Source: an uncultured Kordia sp.
GTDB taxonomy: Bacteria > Bacteroidota > Bacteroidia > Flavobacteriales > Flavobacteriaceae
Reading direction: 5' to 3'
Assembly: GCF_947496985.1 (NCBI RefSeq)
Contig: NZ_CANMEZ010000002.1
Coordinates: forward strand, 620,001-684,000
Length of the DNA stretch: 64,000 nt
Positions 53,952 to 62,841 of the stretch are shown in pieces. The notes beneath the pieces were generated by a model, which was not told where the DNA came from, made no database searches, and worked only from the letters and a program-made list of their open reading frames with translations. The translations under genes and the position numbers were made by a program. Position 1 is the stretch's first letter; every line of letters starts with the position of its first letter.

Positions 53952-54845
53952 ATGAATATTTATATTCTCTCGATCAACTCCCGAATTTATTCTACGAATA
54001 GATTGTATCATGAAGCTGCAAAAAAGGGGCATAATGTGCGCGTGGTAGATCATACCAAATGCGCCGTGATTCTTGGTGACGAAGCGAAACCTCAAATTTA
54101 TTTAGGTCCAGAAAATATTACAAATGGTGTAGATGCTATTATTCCCCGTATTGGAACCTCTGTAACACGACATGGTGCCGCCATTGTAAAACAGTTTGAA
54201 ATGAATGGTGCGTTTACCACTGCAAAATCTCTCGGAATTATTCGTTCTCGAAACAAATTGCGTACGATGCAAATTTTAGCAAGAAAACGTATTCCTATTC
54301 CAAAAACGCTATTTGCAAAAGATACTTCTAACATTAAAGAACATATAAAATTATTAGGTGGCGCGCCAATTATTATCAAGTTGCAAGAAGGCACACAAGG
54401 ATTGGGTGTAATGATTGCCGAAAGTAAAAAATCGGCAAAATCAATTATTGAATCTTTGTATAATATGAACGTGAACATTATTTTACAAGAGTATATTGAG
54501 GAAGCTAACGGAGAGGATATTCGCGTGTATATTGTAGGGAATAAAATTGTAGCGTCTATGATGCGTACCAGCACAGAAGAAGATTTTAGAAGCAATGTAC
54601 ATCGTGGTGGCACTATGAAGTCGGTGACTTTAACAGATTACGAAAAGAAGATTGCTATTCACACAGCAAAAGTGTTAGGATTGCCTGTATGCGGCGTTGA
54701 TATTATTCGTTCCAAGCGTGGCCCTTTGGTTATTGAAGCCAATTCTTCCGCAGGTTTGGAAGGTATTGAAACACATACGAAAGTGAATGTAGCAGGAGAA
54801 ATTATTAAATTTTTAGGAAAGAATGTTCGAAGATTCGGGAAATAA
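53952..54845 (+). CDS. rimK: Ribosomal protein S6-L-glutamate ligase (RimK-like)
   Basis: 297 residues, an ATP-grasp ligase of the RimK group. The central ATP-binding region shows II-KLQEGTQGLGV and ILQEYIEEANGEDIRVYIVG. Metal-binding residues are in VDIIRSKRGPLVIEANSSAGLEGIE. It adds glutamates to the C-terminus of S6 in the classical case, but many relatives act on other substrates. It overlaps the following desuccinylase-like gene by 23 bp, so the pair is co-translated. Confidence 0.88.
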   Translation: MNIYILSINSRIYSTNRLYHEAAKKGHNVRVVDHTKCAVILGDEAKPQIYLGPENITNGVDAIIPRIGTSVTRHGAAIVKQFEMNGAFTTAKSLGIIRSRNKLRTMQILARKRIPIPKTLFAKDTSNIKEHIKLLGGAPIIIKLQEGTQGLGVMIAESKKSAKSIIESLYNMNVNIILQEYIEEANGEDIRVYIVGNKIVASMMRTSTEEDFRSNVHRGGTMKSVTLTDYEKKIAIHTAKVLGLPVCGVDIIRSKRGPLVIEANSSAGLEGIETHTKVNVAGEIIKFLGKNVRRFGK

Positions 54846-55806
54846 AACCATTACTATTTACGGAGAATCCGTGAAACCAGGCGAAGATAAATGGATTAAG
54901 ATTCCTATTGATCGTTTACCCACAGGAACACTGATTGATATTCCAATATATGTGTTCAATGCTGAGAAACCAGGACCAACTTTATTGGTACAAGGCGGTT
55001 TGCATGGTGATGAAATTAATGGTGTGGAAATTATTCGTAGAATGTTGTACGATAATAATTTTAAAATCAAAAATGGCGCTGTAATTGTCTTGCCTTTGCT
55101 GAATATTTTTGGTTTTATTCACTTTTCACGTCAAGTACCTGATGGCAAAGATGTAAATCGTAGTTTTCCTGGTGTTAAAAATGGTTCGCTTGCTGCGAGA
55201 ATTGCCTATCAAGTGACACATGAAGTGTTACCACAAGTAGATTTTGGCATTGATTTGCATACAGGTGGCGCACAACGTCACAATCATCCTCAGATACGAT
55301 TTACCGATGATTTCCTTGAAAGTAGAACCTTAGCAAAAGTGTTTAATGCACCTTTTTATTTTGCAACTTCATTGATTCAGAAATCATTTCGAAAAGCTGC
55401 GTATGATCGAAAGATTCCGATTATTGTATATGAAGGTGGCGAAAGCATGCGTTTTGATGAATATGCTATTAAAGAAGGAATTCAGGGCGTATTGAATGTG
55501 ATGAAATACGTTGGTATGATTGACAAAATTGACCCAATGTTGATTGAACGTGAAGTCAGCGAATTTCTTACTAAACGCAAATGGTTACGCGCCCCAACGG
55601 CTGGTATGTTTGTTCCGCAAGTATTGAATGGAAGTTCTATTAAAAAAGGAGAAGTTCTCGGTTTTGTGACGGATACTTTTGCCGATTATTGTAAAGAAGT
55701 AAAAGCGCCGTATGATGGTTTTGTGTTTTGCATCAACAACCAAGCCGTTGTGAATCAAGGAGATGCGTTGTTTCATATTGGTGCTTCGACAGGCTCAGTA
55801 ATCTAA
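54823..55806 (+). CDS. Succinylglutamate desuccinylase/aspartoacylase-family metallohydrolase
   Basis: 327 residues. The M14-like zinc site is visible as GGLHGDEING (His and Glu) and IDLHTGG (His), and a catalytic Glu lies in IIVYEGGESMRF. The C-terminal ~75 residues form a biotinyl-like beta region. The AstE/AspA family removes acyl or amino-acid groups. Its overlap with rimK suggests it processes or reverses the ligase product. The pairing of ATP-grasp and AstE-like genes is common in marine bacteria. Confidence 0.87.
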   Translation: MFEDSGNKTITIYGESVKPGEDKWIKIPIDRLPTGTLIDIPIYVFNAEKPGPTLLVQGGLHGDEINGVEIIRRMLYDNNFKIKNGAVIVLPLLNIFGFIHFSRQVPDGKDVNRSFPGVKNGSLAARIAYQVTHEVLPQVDFGIDLHTGGAQRHNHPQIRFTDDFLESRTLAKVFNAPFYFATSLIQKSFRKAAYDRKIPIIVYEGGESMRFDEYAIKEGIQGVLNVMKYVGMIDKIDPMLIEREVSEFLTKRKWLRAPTAGMFVPQVLNGSSIKKGEVLGFVTDTFADYCKEVKAPYDGFVFCINNQAVVNQGDALFHIGASTGSVI

Positions 55807-55848
55807 CTTTTTTCAAGTTTGCAGCAATCTGTTTGTTTAATAAACACA

Positions 55849-55916
55849 CGTCATCTTGAACTTGATTCAAGATCACATAATCGTGAGTGAGATGCTGAAT
55901 CAAGTTCAGCATGACG
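55849..55916. repeat. Double-hairpin intergenic palindromic element
   Basis: Inverted arms beginning CGTCAT and ending ATGACG span 68 bp between two converging genes. Each arm is itself a hairpin: CTTGAA-N5-TTCAAG (55855-55871) and GCTGAA-N5-TTCAGC (55894-55910). The two arms differ only by paired changes that keep these inner stems, suggesting selection on structure. It resembles the CGTCATGCTGAA-type REP-like elements common in flavobacterial intergenic regions. Confidence 0.6.
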
Positions 55917-55921
55917 TTTAA

Positions 55922-56614
55922 TTACTCCTTCAACAACAACTTCATAAAGTCCGTTTTGTAGGTTTGCCCAATAGGGATTTTGGTATTGTTGATAATGATT
56001 TGATTGCCAGAAACACTGTTTAGTTTCTTGAAATTGATAGCAAAAGATTTGTGTGTACGTATAAATTGATTGCTTGGCAATTGTTCCAACATATTTGTAA
56101 ATGTACTATTCGTAACAATGAATTTATCATCTAAATGGATTTTAACATAATCGCCCAGCGCTTCTACATATAGAATGTTTTGCAGATTTACTTTGTGAAG
56201 CGTTTTGTTTTCTTTTATATAAATTGCTTCCTCTTCTATTGTATTTTCAGAAGTTTTTACAGCATCAAATGCTTTGTTGACAGCCGCAAGGAAACGATCA
56301 AAAGAGAACGGTTTTAATAAATAATCTACCGCATTGACTTCAAAACCATCAATGGCATATTCGGCGTAAGCCGTTGTAAAGATAACAGCTGGCGAATTTT
56401 TCAAGGATTTATAAAACGTCATTCCTGAAATATTAGGCATATTGATATCTAAAAACAACAAATCAATATGTGTGTATTTTCGCAAAGCTTCCAAAGCATC
56501 CGTTGCATTGTTACAGACTTCAACTAAGTGTAGTGATGGTACTTTTTCTATAAATACATTGAGTACTTTTTGTGATGAAGGCTCGTCATCTATTATGATA
56601 CAGTTTAGCTTCAT
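55922..56614 (-). CDS. LytTR-family response regulator
   Basis: 230 residues. The receiver domain has D9/D10, phospho-acceptor Asp56 (LLFLDINMPN), TTAYAEYAIDGF and LLKPF. The LytTR domain (about 130-228) carries FIRTHKSFAINFKKL. Its ATG overlaps the kinase stop as ATGA. It is a near twin of the regulator at 24326 in length and motif spacing. Confidence 0.93.
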   Translation of the reverse strand: MKLNCIIIDDEPSSQKVLNVFIEKVPSLHLVEVCNNATDALEALRKYTHIDLLFLDINMPNISGMTFYKSLKNSPAVIFTTAYAEYAIDGFEVNAVDYLLKPFSFDRFLAAVNKAFDAVKTSENTIEEEAIYIKENKTLHKVNLQNILYVEALGDYVKIHLDDKFIVTNSTFTNMLEQLPSNQFIRTHKSFAINFKKLNSVSGNQIIINNTKIPIGQTYKTDFMKLLLKE

Positions 56615-57681
56615 TTGCTGTTTTCTTTTTGAGTAATTTGAAGTGAAACCGTAAAGGTTTCGTCCATTTCTTTTATGTGAAATGTATGTTTGTTAGGATA
56701 TACAATTTCTAAATTGTGCTGTATATTTTCAAGCCCAACACCTGAATATTCACTGTTGCTTTTTTGCTTGGAAGTGTTGTTATGATTTACAATTTGGAAA
56801 CCAAAACTTGTCCCTTCTTGCGTAAGCGTTATTTTTATGAATGCCTGTTTCGCTTTTGTTTCCATTCCGTGTTTGAAGGCATTTTCCACTAATGGTAAGA
56901 GTAACATTGGGTAGATTTCAAAGTCTTCGTTTTCCATATTAATCTCAAATGTAATGCCTTCCAAACCGTGCGTTCTAAATTTCTGAAAAGCAATGTAGTT
57001 TTTTAGTAATACAACCTCATCCTTGAGTTTGATTCGATCCGAATCGGCGTCATAGATAATGTGTCGTAATACATCTGATAGTTGTACAATAGCTTCTGCG
57101 GTTTCTTCTTTTTTTTCAATCGCTAAAGCGTAAATTACGTTTAATGAATTGAATAAGAAGTGCGGATTTATTTGCGCACGTAAGTGTGATAGCTGTATTT
57201 GTATCCGGTGATTTTCTGTTTGTAAACGTTTGTTTTGCTCAGCATTGAAATACAACCAACTTTCAAAAATCCGTAGCAACATCGATACTATTAATAGTAA
57301 GATGAATTTTGTAATGGCTTGTAAGTTGGTTTGATACGATATGAAATAGTGATTAGAAAAAACAGCATCTATTAATGATTGAAAGCAGTGTGTATATGAT
57401 TGCCAAAATACGATTATGATAACAATAAAAGATACTGAAAACGCCACATACTTTCCTTTTTGCAATAGTCGTGGCACTAAGAAATATGTATTTATAATGA
57501 TTGGAATTGCCATTACAACTAAGAAACTGATAGTATAGATGTAATCAATTTTTAAAGGCATTTTTCCTTGCGAAAAGATAAAGAGTAACACAATGTAATA
57601 AAGAAACCACAATACAATGTTGAACACTGTATTGCGTTTCTTTTTGAATATGTAGTTCATATTTGCGTTAAGGCTTTTCAT
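56611..57681 (-). CDS. LytS-type sensor histidine kinase
   Basis: 356 residues. Four membrane helices (about 20-38, 49-69, 79-95 and 121-142) precede a coiled linker. The His_kinase domain follows with His174 (RAQINPHFLFNSLN), N-box LLPLVENAFKHG and G-box GVGLENIQHNL. It overlaps the regulator by 4 bp and the upstream lipoprotein gene by 14 bp. An alternative start at 57660 would remove the overlap. The three genes are likely one operon. Confidence 0.9.
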   Translation of the reverse strand: MKSLNANMNYIFKKKRNTVFNIVLWFLYYIVLLFIFSQGKMPLKIDYIYTISFLVVMAIPIIINTYFLVPRLLQKGKYVAFSVSFIVIIIVFWQSYTHCFQSLIDAVFSNHYFISYQTNLQAITKFILLLIVSMLLRIFESWLYFNAEQNKRLQTENHRIQIQLSHLRAQINPHFLFNSLNVIYALAIEKKEETAEAIVQLSDVLRHIIYDADSDRIKLKDEVVLLKNYIAFQKFRTHGLEGITFEINMENEDFEIYPMLLLPLVENAFKHGMETKAKQAFIKITLTQEGTSFGFQIVNHNNTSKQKSNSEYSGVGLENIQHNLEIVYPNKHTFHIKEMDETFTVSLQITQKENSK

Positions 57682-58324
57682 GGATTTGTTTTAGTGTAAT
57701 TTGATCCGACGAACCCCAAATTTCATCATTGTTGGATGCTTCAAATTTTTCTAAAAAAGCGTAGAGTTCTTTTGAAGTAGCTGTTAGTACATAGTCGCCT
57801 TCAATACTTATTTTTTCGTGTTGTAAACGGATTTTCTGCTCTTTTTGAAGTTTTTTTATTTTTGATTCATCCAACCATTTAAAACGTATTTCTTTGTTTT
57901 TGAGTCGTTCTACTTTTGCTATGGAATGTGTGCGAATTAAATGTTGCGCCAAGAGTTGATTGGTATTTTCTAATCCATCATTAAAAGGAGTAAAATCTAC
58001 AAAAAGCTTTCCATTTACTTGAAAAGGAATTACGATAAATGTAGCTTCATTATCTTTTTTTGTGTAGGATACAACATAGGCTTCTTTGTATTTGTCTAGT
58101 AAGATTTTATCGTTTTCAGACAGTTTGGGATCTTCTCTATCACTTTTAAAAAGTGTTTTAAACGAAGCTATATTCCAGCTTCCATTTTCAGGATCTTCCC
58201 AGTTTCCGATAAGATCTTCTTGATAACTAATGGCTTTGGCAATGTAAAAAGGCTGTATCGATTTTAGGATGCATGAGTTTAGTAGTAGCAAGCCTCCAAG
58301 TAATAAAATGATTCTCGTTTTCAT
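57668..58324 (-). CDS. Hypothetical lipoprotein upstream of a LytTR pair
   Basis: 218 residues from ATG 58324, which begins the lipoprotein signal (MKTRIILLLGGLLLLNSC, Cys18). An in-frame ATG at 58399 lies upstream of it. The mature part is charged and mixed alpha-beta (LIGNWEDPENGSWNIASF), perhaps lipocalin-like, but no family is certain. The 14-bp overlap with the kinase suggests it could be an envelope sensor or target of that two-component system. Confidence 0.65.
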   Translation of the reverse strand: MKTRIILLLGGLLLLNSCILKSIQPFYIAKAISYQEDLIGNWEDPENGSWNIASFKTLFKSDREDPKLSENDKILLDKYKEAYVVSYTKKDNEATFIVIPFQVNGKLFVDFTPFNDGLENTNQLLAQHLIRTHSIAKVERLKNKEIRFKWLDESKIKKLQKEQKIRLQHEKISIEGDYVLTATSKELYAFLEKFEASNNDEIWGSSDQITLKQIHEKP

Positions 58325-58445
58325 AACTGTTGTCGTTTTAAGTTTACGATTCAAAACAAGTGTATTCGCGAAAGCATGACAACTAATTTCGTCCAACACG
58401 GAGCAACTCGGGTCGTATCTGTTAAAAGTATGTTTTTTTTATTCA

Positions 58446-58856
58446 TTACCAAGTTCCGCTTGGTGAAAAAAGAAAGTCAATATCTCCTGCTTTTGTTTGC
58501 TCGTCTAACCATTGATATCCACTGCAACCTTCGTTGGTAAATGGTTTGATTAATTCAATTATGTGTTCGTATCCGTCAGTGTTTAATTTGCAAATGAATT
58601 CGTCTTCGCTCAATCTAGTGATTCCGTTATTAGCATGATCTTTGGCTAAAATCAGTTTACAGTTCATTGGGTTAACGAACTCTTCTTGATCAAGAAACAA
58701 CTTTATCGCATACGAATTCTTTACAAAGTCATGAATTAAATCCTGAAATTGTTTTGCTTCTTTTGAGTTAAACTCCCAAAGTCGAATCAAATTTTCACTA
58801 ACGACATCTTTGAATTTTCCATTAGCAGTCATGTCATGTAAGTACTCCAATTTCAT
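58446..58856 (-). CDS. Hypothetical small protein
   Basis: 136 residues, acidic and soluble, with no signal peptide. Recognisable only by its composition and a C-terminal GDIDFLFSPSGTW. No family is assigned. It stands alone with AT-rich flanks. Small proteins of this look are sometimes immunity proteins, but nothing here supports that. Confidence 0.5.
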   Translation of the reverse strand: MKLEYLHDMTANGKFKDVVSENLIRLWEFNSKEAKQFQDLIHDFVKNSYAIKLFLDQEEFVNPMNCKLILAKDHANNGITRLSEDEFICKLNTDGYEHIIELIKPFTNEGCSGYQWLDEQTKAGDIDFLFSPSGTW

Positions 58857-59051
58857 TTTTTTCTAATCTGTTATAGTATGTGTACTCTTATAATTCATAA
58901 AGCTATAATTATCTTTGATAAGATCAAAATGACAAAACCACCGCACAAAAATTACTTCCTGTACAGTGGCAAATCAAGCATGAGAATGCTTCTTTATACT
59001 ATTACTTAGGGTTTTACGTGCGCTCTGCGAGCTTCATAAAATCGAGTTTTA

Positions 59052-61016
59052 CTAAAATAAATCTAAGTTTGGCCAAAATTTAATTGCTTTGATTCCGTCT
59101 TCTAATGCTTTTTTCATAGCGCCAGCTTGTCCACTACCATTTCCTGTAGCGTTGGTTAGAAATACATAGCTTACACCATTGTCCATTTTTTTGATCAAGG
59201 TGCTTGTTCCATCCATTCCGCCACTGTGAGACCAGTTTCCGCCACTTACTGACCAACCTTTGGCATACCCTGATACCGATGATTTTGTTGTCATCGTTTT
59301 AACAGTGCTGCTTTTTAAGATGTCTTTTTTAGAATTCTGTCCGTCTACACGTACCATGAAGCGCATTAAATCTACTGAAGAAGCTATCCAACCGCCATGA
59401 CTGTCCATTCTGCTCATTTGTAAGTTGTAAGCATCACCACCATTTGCATAGTATACTACTTCTTTGTATTTACGATCCTTTTTCTTATTTGCACCAATAT
59501 ACATTTGAGAGATTCCACATTGTTTTAAGATATTGTTTCGTAAGTAACTTTGGTAACTTTTCCCAGTTTTCTTTTCAATAATTCTTCCTAATAGACAGTA
59601 TCCATAGTTTGAGTATTTATAAACCGTTCCTGGTTTGTGACTCGGATCACGATCGTCTAAAACCCAACCGATCAATTTTTTCTGACTTAACTTTTTCTTT
59701 TGAAACATAGGTGGTCCCCAAGTATCGGTTTCCTCAGGTTTCCAGTTGTGATCCCAAGCATCACCGCCTGCCGTATGTTCTAGCAATTGTTGAACCGTTA
59801 TTGCTTTTTCTCGGCTACTTAAGTTCTTTTTTCCATAACTGCTTCCTAAAATGCTATTTTTACCAAACACTTTATCGCTCAGTTTTAGTTTCTTTTGTTC
59901 TACCAACTTCATGATAGCTACGCTTGTAATTGGTTTTGACACACTTGCCAATCGCATTAAACTTGTTGCAGATGCAATGGTTTTGTCTTCTTTGACTCCA
60001 TAACCATATCCTTTTGCATAGACTAGTTTTCCATCTTTTACAATTCCGATCGTTGTCCCTGGAATTTTATAATCTTTCATTACTTTGCGGATTTTACTAT
60101 CTAATTGATTAACATCTCTACTTTTCCAACTTGTTACATTTTTGAAAGCCGCTGCATATCCCGCTGATTTTCCTGCATCATGTCCACTTACAGAGATTGG
60201 AATAGCTCCTTGATAGTAATGATTCTCTACTTCTAGTTGATAGTTTTTTGAATTCATCTTATGACGTGCGCTAAATCGTCCTGATTTCTTTTCCATGATA
60301 CAAGCATAATATATTTTGTTTCTTACATCATAACTATCTACTTGTGTCACTACATACCCTTGTTTCCAATACTTGGCTACTGTTTCTTGGTATTGTTTGC
60401 TTGATAATCTATGACGCGCAACATATCCCGACGCATTTCCTTTTTTCCAAATGGCAGCATAGTAATCTTTTCCTTTGACTCCATAACCGCTGACATGCAC
60501 CAAACGATAGCCATCATTTTTGTTCTTTCTAAATTCGGCAGTATATTGTTTACTTGTTAAACCGTGACGCGCTCGTAATCCACGTGTACTTTGCTTTTCC
60601 CAAATAGCGGCATACAATGCTTTTTTTCCATTAGAATACCCATCAACATGTACGAGACGAAAGCCCTTGTCATGATTTTTTCTAAATTCAGCTTGGTATT
60701 GTGTTTCTGTTAGATTGTGACGCAATATTTGTTGTGATGGATCTCCTTTTACCCATAATCCTGCAAATTTTGTTTTCCCGTTTACATAATAACCATCTAC
60801 ATAAGCAAGTTTGTATCCTTTCCCTACATAGTTGTTTACTTCTGTTTGATATTGTGAAGATGAAAGTCCATGACGTGATGCATAGCTTTTTAATGTTTTT
60901 ACTGCAAAAGGTTTTTCTTCATTGTTGGCGTTTTCGCTTTTTTTTGTTCCTGCAAAAGAGAATGAGATTAGTAGCATCATTCCCAATATTGCCAATTTTG
61001 TTTTTGAATTCATCAT
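59052..61016 (-). CDS. BTRD1-repeat serine hydrolase (beta-lactamase-like)
   Basis: 654 residues. After a signal peptide (1-22) come five tandem ~50-residue repeats (about 45-297), each with R-H-x-L/M-x-S-x-x-Y-x-x-E, G-Y/F-x-L/V-x-x-V, G-Y and Y-A-A-x-W-x-K, matching bacterial tandem repeat domain 1 (PF17660). A class C beta-lactamase/DD-peptidase domain follows (about 300-645) with S358-V-S-K361, the Y-x-N equivalent YKYSNYGY and HSGG. The same two-part layout is found in fungal polyglycine hydrolases, as I recall, so a protease or peptidase role is possible. A TAGGTTTG promoter with a CGGGAC repeat lies upstream. Confidence 0.87.
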   Translation of the reverse strand: MMNSKTKLAILGMMLLISFSFAGTKKSENANNEEKPFAVKTLKSYASRHGLSSSQYQTEVNNYVGKGYKLAYVDGYYVNGKTKFAGLWVKGDPSQQILRHNLTETQYQAEFRKNHDKGFRLVHVDGYSNGKKALYAAIWEKQSTRGLRARHGLTSKQYTAEFRKNKNDGYRLVHVSGYGVKGKDYYAAIWKKGNASGYVARHRLSSKQYQETVAKYWKQGYVVTQVDSYDVRNKIYYACIMEKKSGRFSARHKMNSKNYQLEVENHYYQGAIPISVSGHDAGKSAGYAAAFKNVTSWKSRDVNQLDSKIRKVMKDYKIPGTTIGIVKDGKLVYAKGYGYGVKEDKTIASATSLMRLASVSKPITSVAIMKLVEQKKLKLSDKVFGKNSILGSSYGKKNLSSREKAITVQQLLEHTAGGDAWDHNWKPEETDTWGPPMFQKKKLSQKKLIGWVLDDRDPSHKPGTVYKYSNYGYCLLGRIIEKKTGKSYQSYLRNNILKQCGISQMYIGANKKKDRKYKEVVYYANGGDAYNLQMSRMDSHGGWIASSVDLMRFMVRVDGQNSKKDILKSSTVKTMTTKSSVSGYAKGWSVSGGNWSHSGGMDGTSTLIKKMDNGVSYVFLTNATGNGSGQAGAMKKALEDGIKAIKFWPNLDLF

Positions 61017-61042
61017 TTTGATTTTTAAAATTAATAACGATG

Positions 61043-61077
61043 CAAACCTAGTATTGGCAATAGTCCCGAGTGTCCCG
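61043..61077 (-). promoter_or_regulatory. Promoter with tandem CGGGAC repeat
   Basis: On the minus strand CGGGAC-ACT-CGGGAC (61077-61063) lies 12 bp upstream of an exact -7 box TAGGTTTG (61050-61043), in place of a normal -33. A direct repeat at this position suits an activator such as the AraC/GAF protein encoded just upstream. Confidence 0.5.
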
Positions 61078-61088
61078 TATTATTGAAT

Positions 61089-62771
61089 TTAAAGGAATTG
61101 GGACTCGTATGGGTGTTTTTCCCGAAAGACCGTGGGTGACATTCCTGTGTGTTTTTTGAAGGAGTTGTAAAAAGCCGATTTGGAATTGAACCCAGCTTCT
61201 AATCCAATAGATAATACTGGATATTCTATAAAAGCCGGATGCGATAATTTAGATTTTATTTCTTTGATTCGATAACTGTTTACAAAATCAGAAAAATTAT
61301 GCCCACTTAATGCATTGATTAGTTGAGAAAGGTAATTTGCACTAATGTTTATTTCTTTGGAAAGTGTCGCTAGTTTTATTTCTGGATCTCGGTAGCGTTT
61401 TTCATCTTCCATTAATGCACAGATTTCTTTGTAATACGAATTATCATTTGTAATACTAATTCCTTTTTTCTGTTGCTGTACTTGTACTAATTTGTTTTCG
61501 GTCAGTTTTGCAATGAGTTGAAATAGATATAGATGGTTTTCTGTAAAGAAATTATGTTTCGAATGTTCAGCATCTAATACACCTTTGATTGTCCCGTTTA
61601 CATAGATAGGAACCGCCAATTCTGACAATCGGGCCTTATCATCTATTATGTAACGCTTGTCTTTGCGTGTATCTTTGATGAATTCATAGTTTCCTGTTTG
61701 AGCAACACTTCCTACAATGCCTTCTCCTACAGGTATTTTTTTAGGTTCATGAATTTCAAATGCATCTTGTTTTTTGTTCCCAAATGCCGCTTCTTGATGT
61801 AAAACTTGCTTTTTTTCATCTAACAGATATAATACACAGTCTTCTAATTGAAGTTTGGAAATACAGTTTTCTATGATATCCCAAAGAACTTCTTTTGTTT
61901 TGTTTTTATCAAATAGTGATGTTGCAAAATAGCTAAGAATAGCAATGACTTGCGATTGGTTTTGTTTTAGTATTTGTAATCCTTTTGGCTCAAATAACTT
62001 ATCCAATCCTGAGAGATTGAAAACCGCTTCTTCTTCGTTTCTTTCTTGTTGTATTCTTTGTAAATGTGCGCTACTTTTTACATAAAACACATAGTAACAT
62101 GCTAAGTAAGCAATCCATAGAGGATAATAGTTATGATTTCCACTTACATTTATATTGGTTTTTATGTATAGAAGCGTGAGTAGCCAAAAAACACTGAGTA
62201 AAATGAGCGTCATGTATATGTTTTTCAACCATTTTGTTTTTCTAATAACAGCTGAGTACGATAGCTCTCCTAAGTCTTTTTCATAGTTTTTGATGATATT
62301 GTAATTCCAGATACCTATGACAAATGTGAATAGTAATGCTAAATTTTCATTCCATTCCGCACGAATGTTTCCAACCCTTTTCCGTGATAAGATAGCGTAA
62401 TCGACAAAGACATTTATCTTCACCACAGTGTAAATAAGAAAGAATGCAATAAACGGAATTAATAGATAGTATTTATACTTTTTGAAGAGTTGTTCTTTTT
62501 GTAAATATGCGCAGGTAAAGGCTGTAAAGATCACGGGCGCTAGAAACTCAAACGGAAAAAAAAGTAATGTAATCGCTCTATATTTTTGTGATATTTTAAT
62601 ATCAAATGATATATATTGTAAAATAGCAATTGCCGTTATCATGAGAAACCAAAAAAAATAACGCGCGGTTTTGTCATGAATTTTCCTTGTGAATACATGA
62701 TAGGCTACTAATACTAAAAGTCCGATAGCGCCTATGAAGATTGTTGTGTTGTATAGGTTCCAGTTTAACAT
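61089..62771 (-). CDS. Membrane AraC-family regulator with GAF domain
   Basis: 560 residues. Seven or so membrane helices (about 8-235) precede a GAF domain (about 265-415; IPVGEGIVGSVAQTGNYEFI and LAVPIYVNGTIKGVLDAEHS) and a C-terminal AraC HTH (about 455-553; LATLSKEINISANYLSQLIN and GLEAGFNSKSAFYNSFKKHTG). It is a one-component membrane regulator. It is immediately upstream of the BTRD1 hydrolase in the same direction, 72 bp away, so that gene is the leading target. A 10-bp-arm inverted repeat overlaps its start codon. Confidence 0.88.
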   Translation of the reverse strand: MLNWNLYNTTIFIGAIGLLVLVAYHVFTRKIHDKTARYFFWFLMITAIAILQYISFDIKISQKYRAITLLFFPFEFLAPVIFTAFTCAYLQKEQLFKKYKYYLLIPFIAFFLIYTVVKINVFVDYAILSRKRVGNIRAEWNENLALLFTFVIGIWNYNIIKNYEKDLGELSYSAVIRKTKWLKNIYMTLILLSVFWLLTLLYIKTNINVSGNHNYYPLWIAYLACYYVFYVKSSAHLQRIQQERNEEEAVFNLSGLDKLFEPKGLQILKQNQSQVIAILSYFATSLFDKNKTKEVLWDIIENCISKLQLEDCVLYLLDEKKQVLHQEAAFGNKKQDAFEIHEPKKIPVGEGIVGSVAQTGNYEFIKDTRKDKRYIIDDKARLSELAVPIYVNGTIKGVLDAEHSKHNFFTENHLYLFQLIAKLTENKLVQVQQQKKGISITNDNSYYKEICALMEDEKRYRDPEIKLATLSKEINISANYLSQLINALSGHNFSDFVNSYRIKEIKSKLSHPAFIEYPVLSIGLEAGFNSKSAFYNSFKKHTGMSPTVFREKHPYESQFL

Positions 62772-62798
62772 CTTTAGGTAGGTTTAGTTACCTAAAGA
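62771..62798. promoter_or_regulatory. Inverted repeat overlapping the AraC/GAF start codon
   Basis: Perfect 10-base arms TCTTTAGGTA (62771-62780) and TACCTAAAGA (62789-62798) around 8 nt, touching the ATG. It fits an autoregulatory operator or a start-sequestering mRNA hairpin. Confidence 0.5.
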
Positions 62799-62841
62799 TA
62801 CGCGAAAAAGCTATTGATTCCCCTGATTTTCTTTTGATTGG

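Noticed and set aside
58970-58995. Small hairpin AAGCAT-GAGA-ATGCTT as the terminator of the BTRD1 hydrolase gene
   Set aside because: The 6-bp stem has no proper T run on the minus strand, so it was not called.
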